Shown here piece by piece: positions 27,168 through 36,240 of a stretch of DNA of 64,000 nt. This DNA comes from Leptolyngbya sp. Prado105. GTDB taxonomy: Bacteria; Cyanobacteriota; Cyanobacteriia; Leptolyngbyales; Leptolyngbyaceae. The notes beneath the pieces are model-generated. The model saw only the letters and a program-made list of their open reading frames with translations, ran no database searches and was not told the origin of the DNA. The position numbers and the translations under genes were made by a program. The first letter of the stretch is position 1, and each line of letters opens with the position of its first letter. The DNA lies in assembly GCA_025454375.1 (NCBI GenBank), contig JALOOO010000001.1, forward strand, positions 1 to 64,000. Reading direction: 5' to 3'.

Positions 27168-28766
27168 ATGAATTTTCAATCTTCAGAAAAATCGACTTTC
27201 TCACTGACCACTCCGCTTTACTATGTCAATGATTCGCCGCATATCGGCAGTGCTTACCCCACGATCGCGGCAGATGCTTTAGCGCGGTTTCAGCGGTTGC
27301 AGGGACGATCGGTTCGGTTTGTGACGGGAAGTGATGAGCATGGGCAGAAAATTCAGCGGACTGCCGAGAGTTTAGGACGCACTCCAAAAGAACATTGTGA
27401 TCTGGTCGTCGAAAGCTTCAAAACGCTGTGGGCGAAGTTAGAAGTGAAATACGATCGTTTTATTCGCACCACAGATGAGCCACACTCTGCGATCGTCAAC
27501 GAGTTTTTTCAGCGGGTGTGGGACAACGGCGACATTTATCTCAGCCAACAAAAAGGATGGTACTGCGTTTCCTGCGAAGAATTCAAAGAGGAGCGTGAGC
27601 TACTAGAAGGCAAGCGTTGTCCAATCCATGTGAATAAACAAGTGGAGTGGCGCGATGAGGAAAACTACTTCTTCAGGCTTTCCAACTATCAAGAGAAATT
27701 AGAGAAACTTTATGCCGACGTGCCTGATTTTATTCAGCCTGATATTCGTCGCAATGAAGTGCTGAGCTTTGTCAGCCAAGGCTTACGAGATTTTTCGATC
27801 TCTCGCGTTAATTTTGATTGGGGCTTTTCTGTTCCTGGAGACCCAAAGCATACAATTTATGTATGGTTCGATGCGCTGCTCGGCTACATCACAGCGTTAC
27901 TTGAACCCGATCAAGCGCCAACTTTAGAAAACGCTCTTTCTAAGTGGTATCCCTTCAATGTTCATATTATTGGAAAAGACATTCTGCGCTTCCACGCGGT
28001 TTATTTTCCAGCAATGTTAATGTCTGCCGGATTGCCACTCCCCGATCGCATCTTTGGTCACGGATTTCTAGTGCGCGACGGTGTAAAAATGGGCAAAAGT
28101 TCTGGCAATGCGATCGATGCGATCTCATTAGTTGAGCGCTACGGGGTGGATGCCTTTCGATACTATTTCCTCAAGGGTATCGAGTTTGGGCGAGACGGAG
28201 TATTTGACGAAGTGCGATTTGTGGATCTGTGCAATGCAGATCTCGCAGATAACTTCGGCAACCTCCTGAATCGCACCCTAGGTCTGATTCATAAAAATAG
28301 TGGAGGAGTCGTTCCTGAAGTAGAGATTGAACCTGATCATCCGCTGAGAGTCATTGGTGAAACATTAGGCGATCGAGTTGCGCAAGCATACGAAGCCTTA
28401 AAGTTTGATACGGCATGTGAAGAAGCCTTAATTCTTTTGCGTGCAGGCAACAAATACATCAATGAACAGGCTCCGTGGTCACTGTACAAACAAGGTAAAA
28501 CTCAGGAAGCAGAATATGTTCTTTATTCTGTACTGGAGTCAGTTCGATTAGCAGCCTATCTACTTGCTCCGATCATTCCGCAGACCAGTACAGCCGTTTA
28601 TCAACAATTAGGTTTTAGTGTTGACTTTAATGACGCTAGCTTAATTGATGTATCAAACACCTTCCCCAGTCAATCAAGATGGGGAATACTTCGAGCTAAA
28701 CAACAACTTCAAAAGCCGCATCCTGTTTTTCAAAAACTCGAACTTCCCATTGAAAGTTCTGCCTAG
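27168..28766 (+). CDS. metG: Methionyl-tRNA synthetase
   Basis: MetG charges tRNA-Met. The 532-residue class I synthetase has the HIGH-like motif NDSPHIGSAYPT, a one-knuckle zinc region (WYCVSCEEF and KRCPIH), and the catalytic loop KMGKSSGNAID, a KMSKS variant with Gly common in this bacterial subgroup. The anticodon-binding helical domain (about 380-520) completes the protein; there is no C-terminal EMAPII/Arc1p-like extension. ATG at 27168 is chosen because residues before it in the longer reading frame are not conserved in type. Length agrees with cyanobacterial enzymes. Confidence 0.95.
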   Translation: MNFQSSEKSTFSLTTPLYYVNDSPHIGSAYPTIAADALARFQRLQGRSVRFVTGSDEHGQKIQRTAESLGRTPKEHCDLVVESFKTLWAKLEVKYDRFIRTTDEPHSAIVNEFFQRVWDNGDIYLSQQKGWYCVSCEEFKEERELLEGKRCPIHVNKQVEWRDEENYFFRLSNYQEKLEKLYADVPDFIQPDIRRNEVLSFVSQGLRDFSISRVNFDWGFSVPGDPKHTIYVWFDALLGYITALLEPDQAPTLENALSKWYPFNVHIIGKDILRFHAVYFPAMLMSAGLPLPDRIFGHGFLVRDGVKMGKSSGNAIDAISLVERYGVDAFRYYFLKGIEFGRDGVFDEVRFVDLCNADLADNFGNLLNRTLGLIHKNSGGVVPEVEIEPDHPLRVIGETLGDRVAQAYEALKFDTACEEALILLRAGNKYINEQAPWSLYKQGKTQEAEYVLYSVLESVRLAAYLLAPIIPQTSTAVYQQLGFSVDFNDASLIDVSNTFPSQSRWGILRAKQQLQKPHPVFQKLELPIESSA

Positions 28767-28845
28767 CGTCGATTGCTCAGTCTCTGTTGAATATCTGCTT
28801 CTTTTTAGTTCAAAACCTTTCATAAAAAAATCGAGGATAGCAATT

Positions 28846-29463
28846 GTGTTGAATCATCTGAATCATGAACCAGAGACAGTGTTCTCTCCTGAACAAGTCT
28901 TAGAAAATCGAGGACGGGTTGCCATTTTTATTGATGGCTCCAATCTCTTTTATGCCGCGCTCCAGCTTGGAATTGAAATCGATTACACGAAGCTGTTGGT
29001 TCGGTTGACTTCTGGCTCACGATTGTTACGATCGTTCTTCTATACGGGAGTCGATCGCACCAATGAAAAGCAACAGGGCTTTCTGCTGTGGATGCGGCGC
29101 AATGGTTACCGCGTCATTTCTAAAGACCTTGTGCAATTGCCAGATGGCTCGAAAAAGGCAAATCTGGATGTCGAAATTGCGGTAGATATGATGTCGCTAG
29201 CAGGCTCTTACGATACGGCAGTCCTCGTGAGTGGAGACGGGGATCTCGCCTATGCGGTGAATGCAGTCAGCTACCGTGGGGTGCGCGTGGAGGTCGTGAG
29301 CTTACGATCGATGACGAGTGATAGTTTGATTAATGTTGCCGATCGCTATATTGATCTTGACAACATTAAAGAAGACATCCAGAAAACACCGCGAAGCTAT
29401 ACCTATCGTCCATTGTCGGGAATTGGCTTAATGGATGAACACGACGACCAGCATTCGCCTTAA
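28846..29463 (+). CDS. LabA-like NYN-domain protein
   Basis: The 205-residue product carries a NYN/DUF88 PIN-like domain: GRVAIFIDGSNLFYAA with the first catalytic Asp, KKANLDVEIAVDMM, and VLVSGDGDLAYAVNAVSYRGVRVEVVS with further acidic residues. Such domains are predicted metal-dependent ribonucleases; LabA in Synechococcus is linked to circadian output. GTG at 28846, eight bases after a GAGGA site, is preferred to the much longer open frame that overlaps metG. lptC follows in the same direction, an arrangement found in other cyanobacteria as I recall. Confidence 0.87.
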   Translation: MLNHLNHEPETVFSPEQVLENRGRVAIFIDGSNLFYAALQLGIEIDYTKLLVRLTSGSRLLRSFFYTGVDRTNEKQQGFLLWMRRNGYRVISKDLVQLPDGSKKANLDVEIAVDMMSLAGSYDTAVLVSGDGDLAYAVNAVSYRGVRVEVVSLRSMTSDSLINVADRYIDLDNIKEDIQKTPRSYTYRPLSGIGLMDEHDDQHSP

Positions 29464-29476
29464 AGTAGAAAGAGTT

Positions 29477-29523
29477 TGGGAGCAGAATCGAGATTTATGC
29501 GTCAAGTTTCTCGATCGCTCCCA
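29477..29523. promoter_or_regulatory. Two-part hairpin between the LabA-like gene and lptC
   Basis: TGGGAGC (29477-29483) pairs with GCTCCCA (29517-29523), and inside it TCGAGA (29488-29493) pairs with TCTCGA (29509-29514). No T tract follows, so it may be a processing signal or leader structure rather than a terminator. Confidence 0.45.
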
Positions 29524-29549
29524 TATTCTCTGACTTGAGGGCTTCTATT

Positions 29550-30698
29550 TTGCGTCGTTCTATTCTTCTCAACTTAGCGTTAATCACCCTTCTCATAGGA
29601 ACTACTGCCTGTGGAAATCGCAATCGATCAGCGGAGCGATTGGTAGAGGGCACGAAAGAAGCGCAAAAGTTTGATAGTAATTTAACGTTTAAGAATATTA
29701 CGCTTGAGCAGGCAAATGAGAAGGGTCAGTTGCTCTGGAAAGTGAATGCTGAAGAAGCCGTCTATGCAAAAGATAAGAAGACGGCAACGATTCAAAAGCC
29801 GAAGGGTGAACTGTTCCAAGACGGGCAGTCGGTTTTTAGGATCGAGGCAGAGCGTAGTGAAGTCAGGGAAGATGGCAAATCGATCGTCATGAAGGGGCAG
29901 ATCACGGCAACGGATGTGCGTGATGGGTCTGTGCTGAAAGGAAAAGAATTAGAGTGGCGACCTTCTGAAGATGTGTTGATCATTCGCAACGGCTTTACAG
30001 GCGATCATAAGCAGGTTCAGCTTGCAGCAAAAGAAGCTCGATTTTTGACTCGCGCTCGTCGTGTCGATGTGACGGGGCAGATCGTCGCGCAGGTAAAAGA
30101 GCCGACGATGCAAATGCGCGGTGAAAAGTTGACCTGGGAGATTCAGAATCAGAAGTTAAAGAGCGATCGCCCGATTCAAGTCGATCGCTATGAAAATAAG
30201 CAATTGACGGATCAAGGCAGTGCTGAGCAAACTGAAGTGGATCTCAAAGCGAAAGTTGTGAATCTGCGTCAGAATGCTCGAATTGCATTGAAGCAATCTG
30301 GGACTCAGATTACGGGCAATGCTTTGAATTGGAATATTGATCAGAAGACTCTAGCGGCGAGTGAGCCTGTGACGATCGTCAATTCTGCTCAGCAGGTGAA
30401 ACTAACAGCAAATCAAGCGGATATGAGAATTGACCAGCAAGTTGCTACTTTAGTTGGCAATGTTCAAGGCGTTGGGGAGAAGAATCAATCGCGATTGAAT
30501 GCCGATCGAGTGGTTTGGTATCTGGCGACGCAGCAGTTTCAAGCAAATGGGAATGTGAGCTATCAGCAAAGTAATCCACCGTTTAGCATTGCAGGTCCGC
30601 AGGCTTCTGGAAAGCTCGATGCTCAGCAAGTTGCAGTGCAGGGAAGTGAAGAGGGGCGAGTCGAGCTTCAGATTACACCCCAAGGATTAGGGCGGTAG
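29550..30698 (+). CDS. lptC: LptC-family LPS-export lipoprotein-like protein
   Basis: LptC links the inner-membrane LptBFG extractor to the periplasmic LptA bridge in lipopolysaccharide export. The product (about 382 residues) begins with a membrane segment ending in the lipobox-like LIGTTACG, then NLTFKNITLEQANEKGQLLWKVNAEEAVY, the hallmark of LptC, and repeated OstA/LptA-like beta units (MKGQITATDVRDGSVLKGKEL and similar) to the end. It is longer than E. coli LptC (about 190), as usual in cyanobacteria, where extra jellyroll units extend the bridge. TTG at 29550 has a GAGG site nine bases upstream; TTG at 29535 is the alternative. Confidence 0.87.
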   Translation: MRRSILLNLALITLLIGTTACGNRNRSAERLVEGTKEAQKFDSNLTFKNITLEQANEKGQLLWKVNAEEAVYAKDKKTATIQKPKGELFQDGQSVFRIEAERSEVREDGKSIVMKGQITATDVRDGSVLKGKELEWRPSEDVLIIRNGFTGDHKQVQLAAKEARFLTRARRVDVTGQIVAQVKEPTMQMRGEKLTWEIQNQKLKSDRPIQVDRYENKQLTDQGSAEQTEVDLKAKVVNLRQNARIALKQSGTQITGNALNWNIDQKTLAASEPVTIVNSAQQVKLTANQADMRIDQQVATLVGNVQGVGEKNQSRLNADRVVWYLATQQFQANGNVSYQQSNPPFSIAGPQASGKLDAQQVAVQGSEEGRVELQITPQGLGR

Positions 30699-30874
30699 AT
30701 TGAAACTTGGGGAGCGGAGTCCAATGAGTGCGGGTAGGCAACGTAGGGTTAATTTTGGCGATCGAATTCTGCCTCAAAGCTCTGACAGAGGATTGGAAGA
30801 GCGATCGCTTTTATTTTCTTCGTCCGTTTCACTAAAATGGAAGGACAGCGATTCCGAAACATAGGTGGCTTCTT

Positions 30875-31489
30875 ATGGCATATGCACCGCTCACACTGCT
30901 AACTTTTGAGGAATTTCTTCAGCAATATGGTGATCAGTCTCGCTACGAACTTGCAGACGGAGAAGTCATTGATATGGAACCGACTGGACCTCATGAAGCA
31001 GTAGCAGGCAAAGTTGCGAGTAAAGTTAGCCTGGAAATCGATCGACAAAACTTCCCCTTTGTCATTCCAAAAAGCTGTATCTTACGTCCTTCAGGAGATG
31101 TTGCAACTGCTCGTCGTCCTGATGTCATTGTACTAGACGAAGAGGCATTGATAGACGAACCTTACTGGCAGCAAGAGCCTGTAATCGTACAGGGACGATC
31201 GATCAAGTTGGTGGTTGAAGTAGTCAGTACAAATTGGGAAAATGACTACGCACGAAAGGTTGAAGAATATGCGCTAATGGGAATCGCTGAATACTGGATT
31301 GTTGATTTTCGAGGGTTAGGTGGAATGCGATTTATTGGTGATCCGAAGCAACCAACCTTGACTGTGAATCAATTATTTGGAAAATTCTACGAACAGCAGC
31401 AGTTTCGACTCGGTGAGAATATTGTTTCGCCGTTGTTTCCAGATTTGGTTCTGAAATTAGAGGATATTTTGCCTCTCCCGAGCAATTAA
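30875..31489 (+). CDS. Uma2 family (DUF820) putative endonuclease
   Basis: A 204-residue Uma2 protein of the PD-(D/E)XK fold, a family much expanded in filamentous cyanobacteria. Typical features are LTFEEFLQQYGDQSRYELADGEVIDM (given for position, residues 7-32 in part), the predicted catalytic Asp in RRPDVIVLDEE and Glu/Lys-type site in IKLVVEVVSTNWENDYARKVEEYALMGIAEYWIVD. The order and length are complete. It stands alone between lptC and the convergent thiL. Function in the cell is unknown; relation to transposition or defence is only suggested for the family. Confidence 0.88.
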   Translation: MAYAPLTLLTFEEFLQQYGDQSRYELADGEVIDMEPTGPHEAVAGKVASKVSLEIDRQNFPFVIPKSCILRPSGDVATARRPDVIVLDEEALIDEPYWQQEPVIVQGRSIKLVVEVVSTNWENDYARKVEEYALMGIAEYWIVDFRGLGGMRFIGDPKQPTLTVNQLFGKFYEQQQFRLGENIVSPLFPDLVLKLEDILPLPSN

Positions 31490-31618
31490 TCGATGTCTCA
31501 GTTTTAGCAAAGCTAGAGGTAACCCCAGATACTACAAGTTCCCTCTAAATCGTTGACACTAAAAGAGTTCCTAGCACTATCAGAGATAAAACCTGCAAGC
31601 GGATTTGAGCGCAATTTC

Positions 31619-32581
31619 CTAAGCTCGAAAATGTTGAAATCCTTGCTCTAAGCTCAACGCTCGATCGCTAAAGTCTCCCGAACTATCGATCAATTGCACT
31701 GCTAAATCTGAAGTGATCTCACCGACGATCGCAGATCCTTTCACTTGCTCAACCCAAAGCTTTGCCTGTTCCATCGGTAGAGTTAAGACGAGTTCAAAAT
31801 CCTCCCCGCCATACAATGCCCAATCCATTGCTTTCTCAGCAGAAACCCACTGCTGTAAGGCAGGATCAATTGGAATCAAAGCACGATCGAGCCTAGCTCC
31901 TACTTTACTCATACGGCAGATTTGCAACACCGCATCTGCTAAACCATCACTACTATCCATCCCAGACACGCAGCGAGTCACTTGAGGAATATCAAAGCGA
32001 GGAGTTGGATACTGATGAGCGCGAATTAGAGCCGCTCTCTCGGGTGCAGTATCTGAGTTCAACAGCATCTCCAATCCTGCACGAGACGAGCCATGATAGC
32101 CAGTCACAAAGATCGCATCTCCAGGTTGAGCCGTCGATCGCTGAATGACACAGTCCGGATTCACCTGTCCAAAAGCAGTAATTGCTAGCGTAATCACAGG
32201 CGATCGACATAAATCTCCGCCAACAATTGCACCGCCATATTGAGCGAGACATTCACTCATTCCTTGATAAAGCCGTTCCACCCATGCCACAGGCGTTGTC
32301 TTGGGTAGCCCTAATCCGACTGTAATTCCTAGCGGAGATGCGCCCATTGCAGCGAGATCAGAAAGATTTGCAGCGATCGCTCTCCACCCTGAGGATTCTG
32401 GCGGCGTAGTGCGATCGCTAAAATGCACCCCATCGACTAAGACATCTGAAGTAATCACGATCGACTGATCTGGCTCAGTGGGTAAAACTGCGGCATCATC
32501 TCCGACAATTGCTTGCGGACAGAATGCCTGAACTCGCTTCAGCAACCCCTGTTCCCCAATATCTTGAACCGTCAGAGACAT
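31619..32581 (-). CDS. thiL: Thiamine-monophosphate kinase
   Basis: ThiL phosphorylates thiamine monophosphate to the active cofactor thiamine diphosphate. The 320-residue PurM-like protein shows VQDIGEQGLLKRV at the start, the metal-binding GDDAAVLP, SDVLVDGVHF, the ANLSDLAAMGASPLG motif, IVGGDLCRSP and the C-terminal GGEDFELVLT. All are diagnostic and the length is normal. Convergent with the Uma2 gene; divergent from the SbcC-like gene, with 183 bases between. Confidence 0.95.
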   Translation of the reverse strand: MSLTVQDIGEQGLLKRVQAFCPQAIVGDDAAVLPTEPDQSIVITSDVLVDGVHFSDRTTPPESSGWRAIAANLSDLAAMGASPLGITVGLGLPKTTPVAWVERLYQGMSECLAQYGGAIVGGDLCRSPVITLAITAFGQVNPDCVIQRSTAQPGDAIFVTGYHGSSRAGLEMLLNSDTAPERAALIRAHQYPTPRFDIPQVTRCVSGMDSSDGLADAVLQICRMSKVGARLDRALIPIDPALQQWVSAEKAMDWALYGGEDFELVLTLPMEQAKLWVEQVKGSAIVGEITSDLAVQLIDSSGDFSDRALSLEQGFQHFRA

Positions 32582-32764
32582 AATGCAACATTAACGACTG
32601 AGCCTAGCATACAAAGTTTTGATTGCCCTTTCAAAACTTAGTTGAATTCTCCGGACAAAATCGATCAAAATGTCACACAAGGTCGCGGATCTCACGATCG
32701 ACGCTAGAATTTATTCCATTGCCCATTTCGGATCAGAACATCTGATCTGCTGTAGAATCAAGCG

Positions 32765-35521
32765 ATGGAAATTCTCTCAGTTAGCCTCAAAAACTTCAAA
32801 TTCCACAGCGATCGTTCCTTTTCATTTCAGCCGGGGACAAATGCGATCTGTGGTGAAAATGGCGCTGGAAAGACCAGCATTCTCGAAGCGATCGCGTGGG
32901 TGCTATTTGACTATTCTGGAGCTTATACCAAAGACGACCTGATCCGAAATGGCTCCAATAGTGCCCAGGTTGCAGTCAGTTTTATCTCAAGTCGAGATCA
33001 GCGAACCTATACGGTTACACGCTGCACTCGATCGAGCTACACCCTCTATGATCCAGAACTTGACGAACGGCTGGAATATACCAAGAAAGAAGACGTTTTG
33101 CCCTGGCTGAGAGAGCATTTAGGCGTGCCTGCGGGAACGAATCTAGGGCAACTGTTTCGCAATACGATCGGGGTTCCACAGGGGACATTTGCGATCGATT
33201 TTTTAGGCACAGCCGAGGAGCGCAAAAAAGTCTTCGATCCCATTCTCAAGGTTGAAGAATACAAGAAGGTTTTCAAAGAGCTAGGAGACTTGGAGAAATT
33301 TGCAAAAGCTCAATCTGAGAGTTTAGAGCGTGATATTAAACAGTACGACGAATCGCTTGAGGAATGGGATACGCTCACGACGACTCAGCAAGCTCTAACA
33401 CAGACGATCGCGCAAATTCAAACCGATCTCAAGCATTGGCAGCAGCGGTATGAACAGTTGAAAGACGAGCAAGCAAAATGGAGCGCGATCGAAGCTCAAG
33501 TACAACAGACTGGGCTTCAACTCGAAACGGTTTCGGGGCAAATCCGAGCGGAGCAATTGAATGTTGATCGTTTGCAAGTAGAACTTGATTTTGCGGAAAA
33601 ATCTGTCACACTCTGCACAGAACGGCGAGAGAGCTATCAAGCTTACACTCAAGCTGATCAGGCACTCCAAGAGTTCGATCGCGCTCGCACTCAGCAAGAA
33701 AAGCTCCTCAAAAAGCGTCAGCAACTCACCGAATCACTCGGAACCTATCGGACAAAACTTGCGATTTTGGCTCAGCAAGGCGACCGTCGATCGCAGATCG
33801 AAGCAGAGTTAAAACAGCTAGCACCGCTGATCGAGCAGCAATCGAAACTTGAGCTAGAGCAAACCCAACTGAATGAACAACTCCAGTCCTGTCAAAGCTG
33901 GAAGCAAACGATTCAGCGCGATGAGCAGCGCTTCGCACAACTTCAGCAGCGGCAAAAACAACTCGGAGAAGAGATTGAGCGATTAGAAGGATTAGGCGCG
34001 ATCGTCAAACAGATTCCTCAACTCGAAGAGCAACAAAGTCGCTACCAGCAGCAGCTTAGCCGTATCGAAGCGGCAACTCAATTCGACTCAGACCTGCGCC
34101 AAATTCTGGCTCAAGCTCAACAGCGAGAAGAGATTCAAGCCCATCATATTCAGAGTGCAACTCTTACGTTACAAGAATTACAGAAATCAGTTCCGACTTG
34201 GCAGCCTCAAATTGAAGCAGTAAAGTCTGCGATCGCAAATAGCTCTAAACTGAATAAGCATCTGATGCAAGATTTGCAAGGCATTCTAGATGATCTTTCT
34301 GAACAACTGCTTGCCGACCGTTTAAAGCAACGTCTAGTCGAGGTTCAAACTCAACTCAAGACAGTTCGAGAGCAAGAGTCTCAATATCGCAAACTTGAGA
34401 CGAAATTTGACGAAGAAGAAAAGCTAGAGCGTGAAATTACAGAACTACGATCGCTGATCACTGAGCATCAATCCCAACTTGCAGCCGAGCCAGCGCTAAG
34501 AGAACAACTCGCGCAGATTGCACAACAGCTTGAAACTTTAGAAAATCCGCGTGGGCGCAGCACCCTGTTGCAGCGAGACTTAAAAGCACTGGCAAAGCAA
34601 GATGCAGAACTGGCTCAAGCTGAATCTGACCTGAAGCGAGTCGAAGCGGAGATGAATGCGATCGACCTATCCCTCAAAGCTTTTGAGAACCTAGCCGATC
34701 AAATTCGAGAACAGCAACTTCTGCGCGATCAGCACAAAGAGAACTATCAAATCTACCTCGAACACCAGCAATCCGCCAACAGTTTTAAAGGTCGTAAAAC
34801 TCAGTACGAAGACGCGATCGTTCAACTCAAACAACTCGAAGAAAAGCAAGCAAAACTCACCGATCAAAAAGCTCAACTGACAGAAACCTACGATCCTGAG
34901 CAAGTAAACTTGATCAAACTCGGCTACGCAGAAGCGAATGATCAGCGAGTTTCGCTCAGTACTCAATTGCCGATGGAATCGCAACGGTTAGAAGAATGCG
35001 AAACTCGCCTGTCTAAACTCAAAGCAATTCAGCAAAAGCGCACTGAAGCACAAGCACAACTCAAACAAAAGCAAAAGACGGAACGCTTCGTCAAATTTGC
35101 TCGAAAATCTTATAAAGAAGCGGCTCCGCGCATTACAGAGCGATATGTTCAGAGCATTTCGCATGAGGCAGATCGTCTATTCCGAGAATTGCTCAATCGT
35201 CCTAATGTTGCTCTTGAATGGACACGCGACTACGAGATTGTCGTCCAAGAAGGCGCATATTCTCGCAGATTTATTAACCTATCGGGAGGTGAGCAAATGT
35301 GTGCTGCTTTAGCCGTTCGTCTCGCATTGCTCAAAGTCTTAGCGGATATCAATATCGCATTCTTTGATGAGCCGACGACGAATATGGATCGACCAAGAAG
35401 AGAGAGCCTAGCAGAAGCGATCGCAAATATCAAATCCTTCCGTCAACTCTTTGTCATCAGTCATGATGACACGTTTGAGAAGGTGACTGAGAATGTAATT
35501 CTAGTAGAGCGTGAAGCCTAG
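32765..35521 (+). CDS. SbcC/Rad50-like SMC-type ATPase without an obvious zinc hook
   Basis: The 918-residue protein has the Rad50/SbcC layout: Walker A GENGAGKTS at residues 30-38, then a GVPQGTFAIDFLGTAEERKKVFD segment (cited for the GVPQG motif), a long coiled coil (about 180-780), and C-terminal signature NLSGGEQMCAALAVRL, Walker B NIAFFDEPTTNMD, and the ISHDDTF switch. It should act in processing DNA ends or hairpins with an SbcD/Mre11 nuclease, which is not in the window. The middle of the coil near residue 490 (SKLNKHLMQDLQGILDD) lacks the CxxC zinc hook, and no other CxxC exists in the coil. Confidence 0.85.
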   Translation: MEILSVSLKNFKFHSDRSFSFQPGTNAICGENGAGKTSILEAIAWVLFDYSGAYTKDDLIRNGSNSAQVAVSFISSRDQRTYTVTRCTRSSYTLYDPELDERLEYTKKEDVLPWLREHLGVPAGTNLGQLFRNTIGVPQGTFAIDFLGTAEERKKVFDPILKVEEYKKVFKELGDLEKFAKAQSESLERDIKQYDESLEEWDTLTTTQQALTQTIAQIQTDLKHWQQRYEQLKDEQAKWSAIEAQVQQTGLQLETVSGQIRAEQLNVDRLQVELDFAEKSVTLCTERRESYQAYTQADQALQEFDRARTQQEKLLKKRQQLTESLGTYRTKLAILAQQGDRRSQIEAELKQLAPLIEQQSKLELEQTQLNEQLQSCQSWKQTIQRDEQRFAQLQQRQKQLGEEIERLEGLGAIVKQIPQLEEQQSRYQQQLSRIEAATQFDSDLRQILAQAQQREEIQAHHIQSATLTLQELQKSVPTWQPQIEAVKSAIANSSKLNKHLMQDLQGILDDLSEQLLADRLKQRLVEVQTQLKTVREQESQYRKLETKFDEEEKLEREITELRSLITEHQSQLAAEPALREQLAQIAQQLETLENPRGRSTLLQRDLKALAKQDAELAQAESDLKRVEAEMNAIDLSLKAFENLADQIREQQLLRDQHKENYQIYLEHQQSANSFKGRKTQYEDAIVQLKQLEEKQAKLTDQKAQLTETYDPEQVNLIKLGYAEANDQRVSLSTQLPMESQRLEECETRLSKLKAIQQKRTEAQAQLKQKQKTERFVKFARKSYKEAAPRITERYVQSISHEADRLFRELLNRPNVALEWTRDYEIVVQEGAYSRRFINLSGGEQMCAALAVRLALLKVLADINIAFFDEPTTNMDRPRRESLAEAIANIKSFRQLFVISHDDTFEKVTENVILVEREA

Positions 35522-35714
35522 TCAACATAAATTTAATCAATTTGGTAAGAACTCAATCGTTAGAGAGAAGCGATCTCGACACGAACTCTCTAGGCTGAGT
35601 CAAGCGATCACATCAAGGATGAGAAGCGATGAACTCGAAGAGCAGACATTCAAATCCGTTGAAAGATACGATCGCGAGTCTGATGTTGCCGTTAGCCTTG
35701 ATTGTCGGTGTAGG

Positions 35715-36236
35715 ATGATGAGCCGAAATCGCACAAGTTTAAAACCGATCGAGGGTGCAAATCGCACGTTAAGACGCAGATTGGGACTAAAGGGTGAACT
35801 ATTACTGGCAACGGCTCCAACCGCAGTTGTTTTGGGTGTGCTTGCTTTAGTAGAAGTTCTCAGTCGGCAAAGGCTTTTATTTGCATCTCTCGCAGCAAGC
35901 GCATTTTTGATTTATCTTGACCCGCAACATGGTACAAATTCAGTTCGGACTTTAGTCTCAGCACAGATAATGGCAGCCGTGATTGGCTGGCTCACATTTA
36001 TGGGCTTCGGAAGTGGATACATTGCTGCTGGAAGCGCGATGATTCTTACGATCGTGCTGATGATTGTATTAGATATCATGCATCCTCCTGCTGTCGCGAC
36101 TTCACTCAGTTTTGCACTCAGAGCAGGCAATGAAAACAATTTGGTTCTCTTTGGGTTAGCCGTTGCGATTACAGCACTATTGGTTAGCTTAGAGCGATTT
36201 GCGCTATGGCTGATTGCTCGATATGAGCGATCGTAG
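35715..36236 (+). CDS. HPP family membrane protein
   Basis: The 173-residue protein has four to five membrane spans and the family signature IMHPPAVATSLSFAL in the last third, with LIYLDPQHGTNSVRTL after the second span. Cyanobacterial and chloroplast HPP proteins have been shown to transport nitrite, so a nitrite transporter is a reasonable guess, though no nitrogen-assimilation genes adjoin it apart from gdhA 1.5 kb away. ATG at 35715 gives the family length; an in-frame ATG at 35619 would add a charged 32-residue extension without clear merit. Confidence 0.8.
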   Translation: MMSRNRTSLKPIEGANRTLRRRLGLKGELLLATAPTAVVLGVLALVEVLSRQRLLFASLAASAFLIYLDPQHGTNSVRTLVSAQIMAAVIGWLTFMGFGSGYIAAGSAMILTIVLMIVLDIMHPPAVATSLSFALRAGNENNLVLFGLAVAITALLVSLERFALWLIARYERS

Positions 36237-36240
36237 GTTT

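Noticed and set aside
35522..35714. N-terminal extension of the HPP protein
   Set aside because: The open frame continues upstream into the SbcC-like gene, but the extra residues are charged, not conserved in type and without a good ribosome site.
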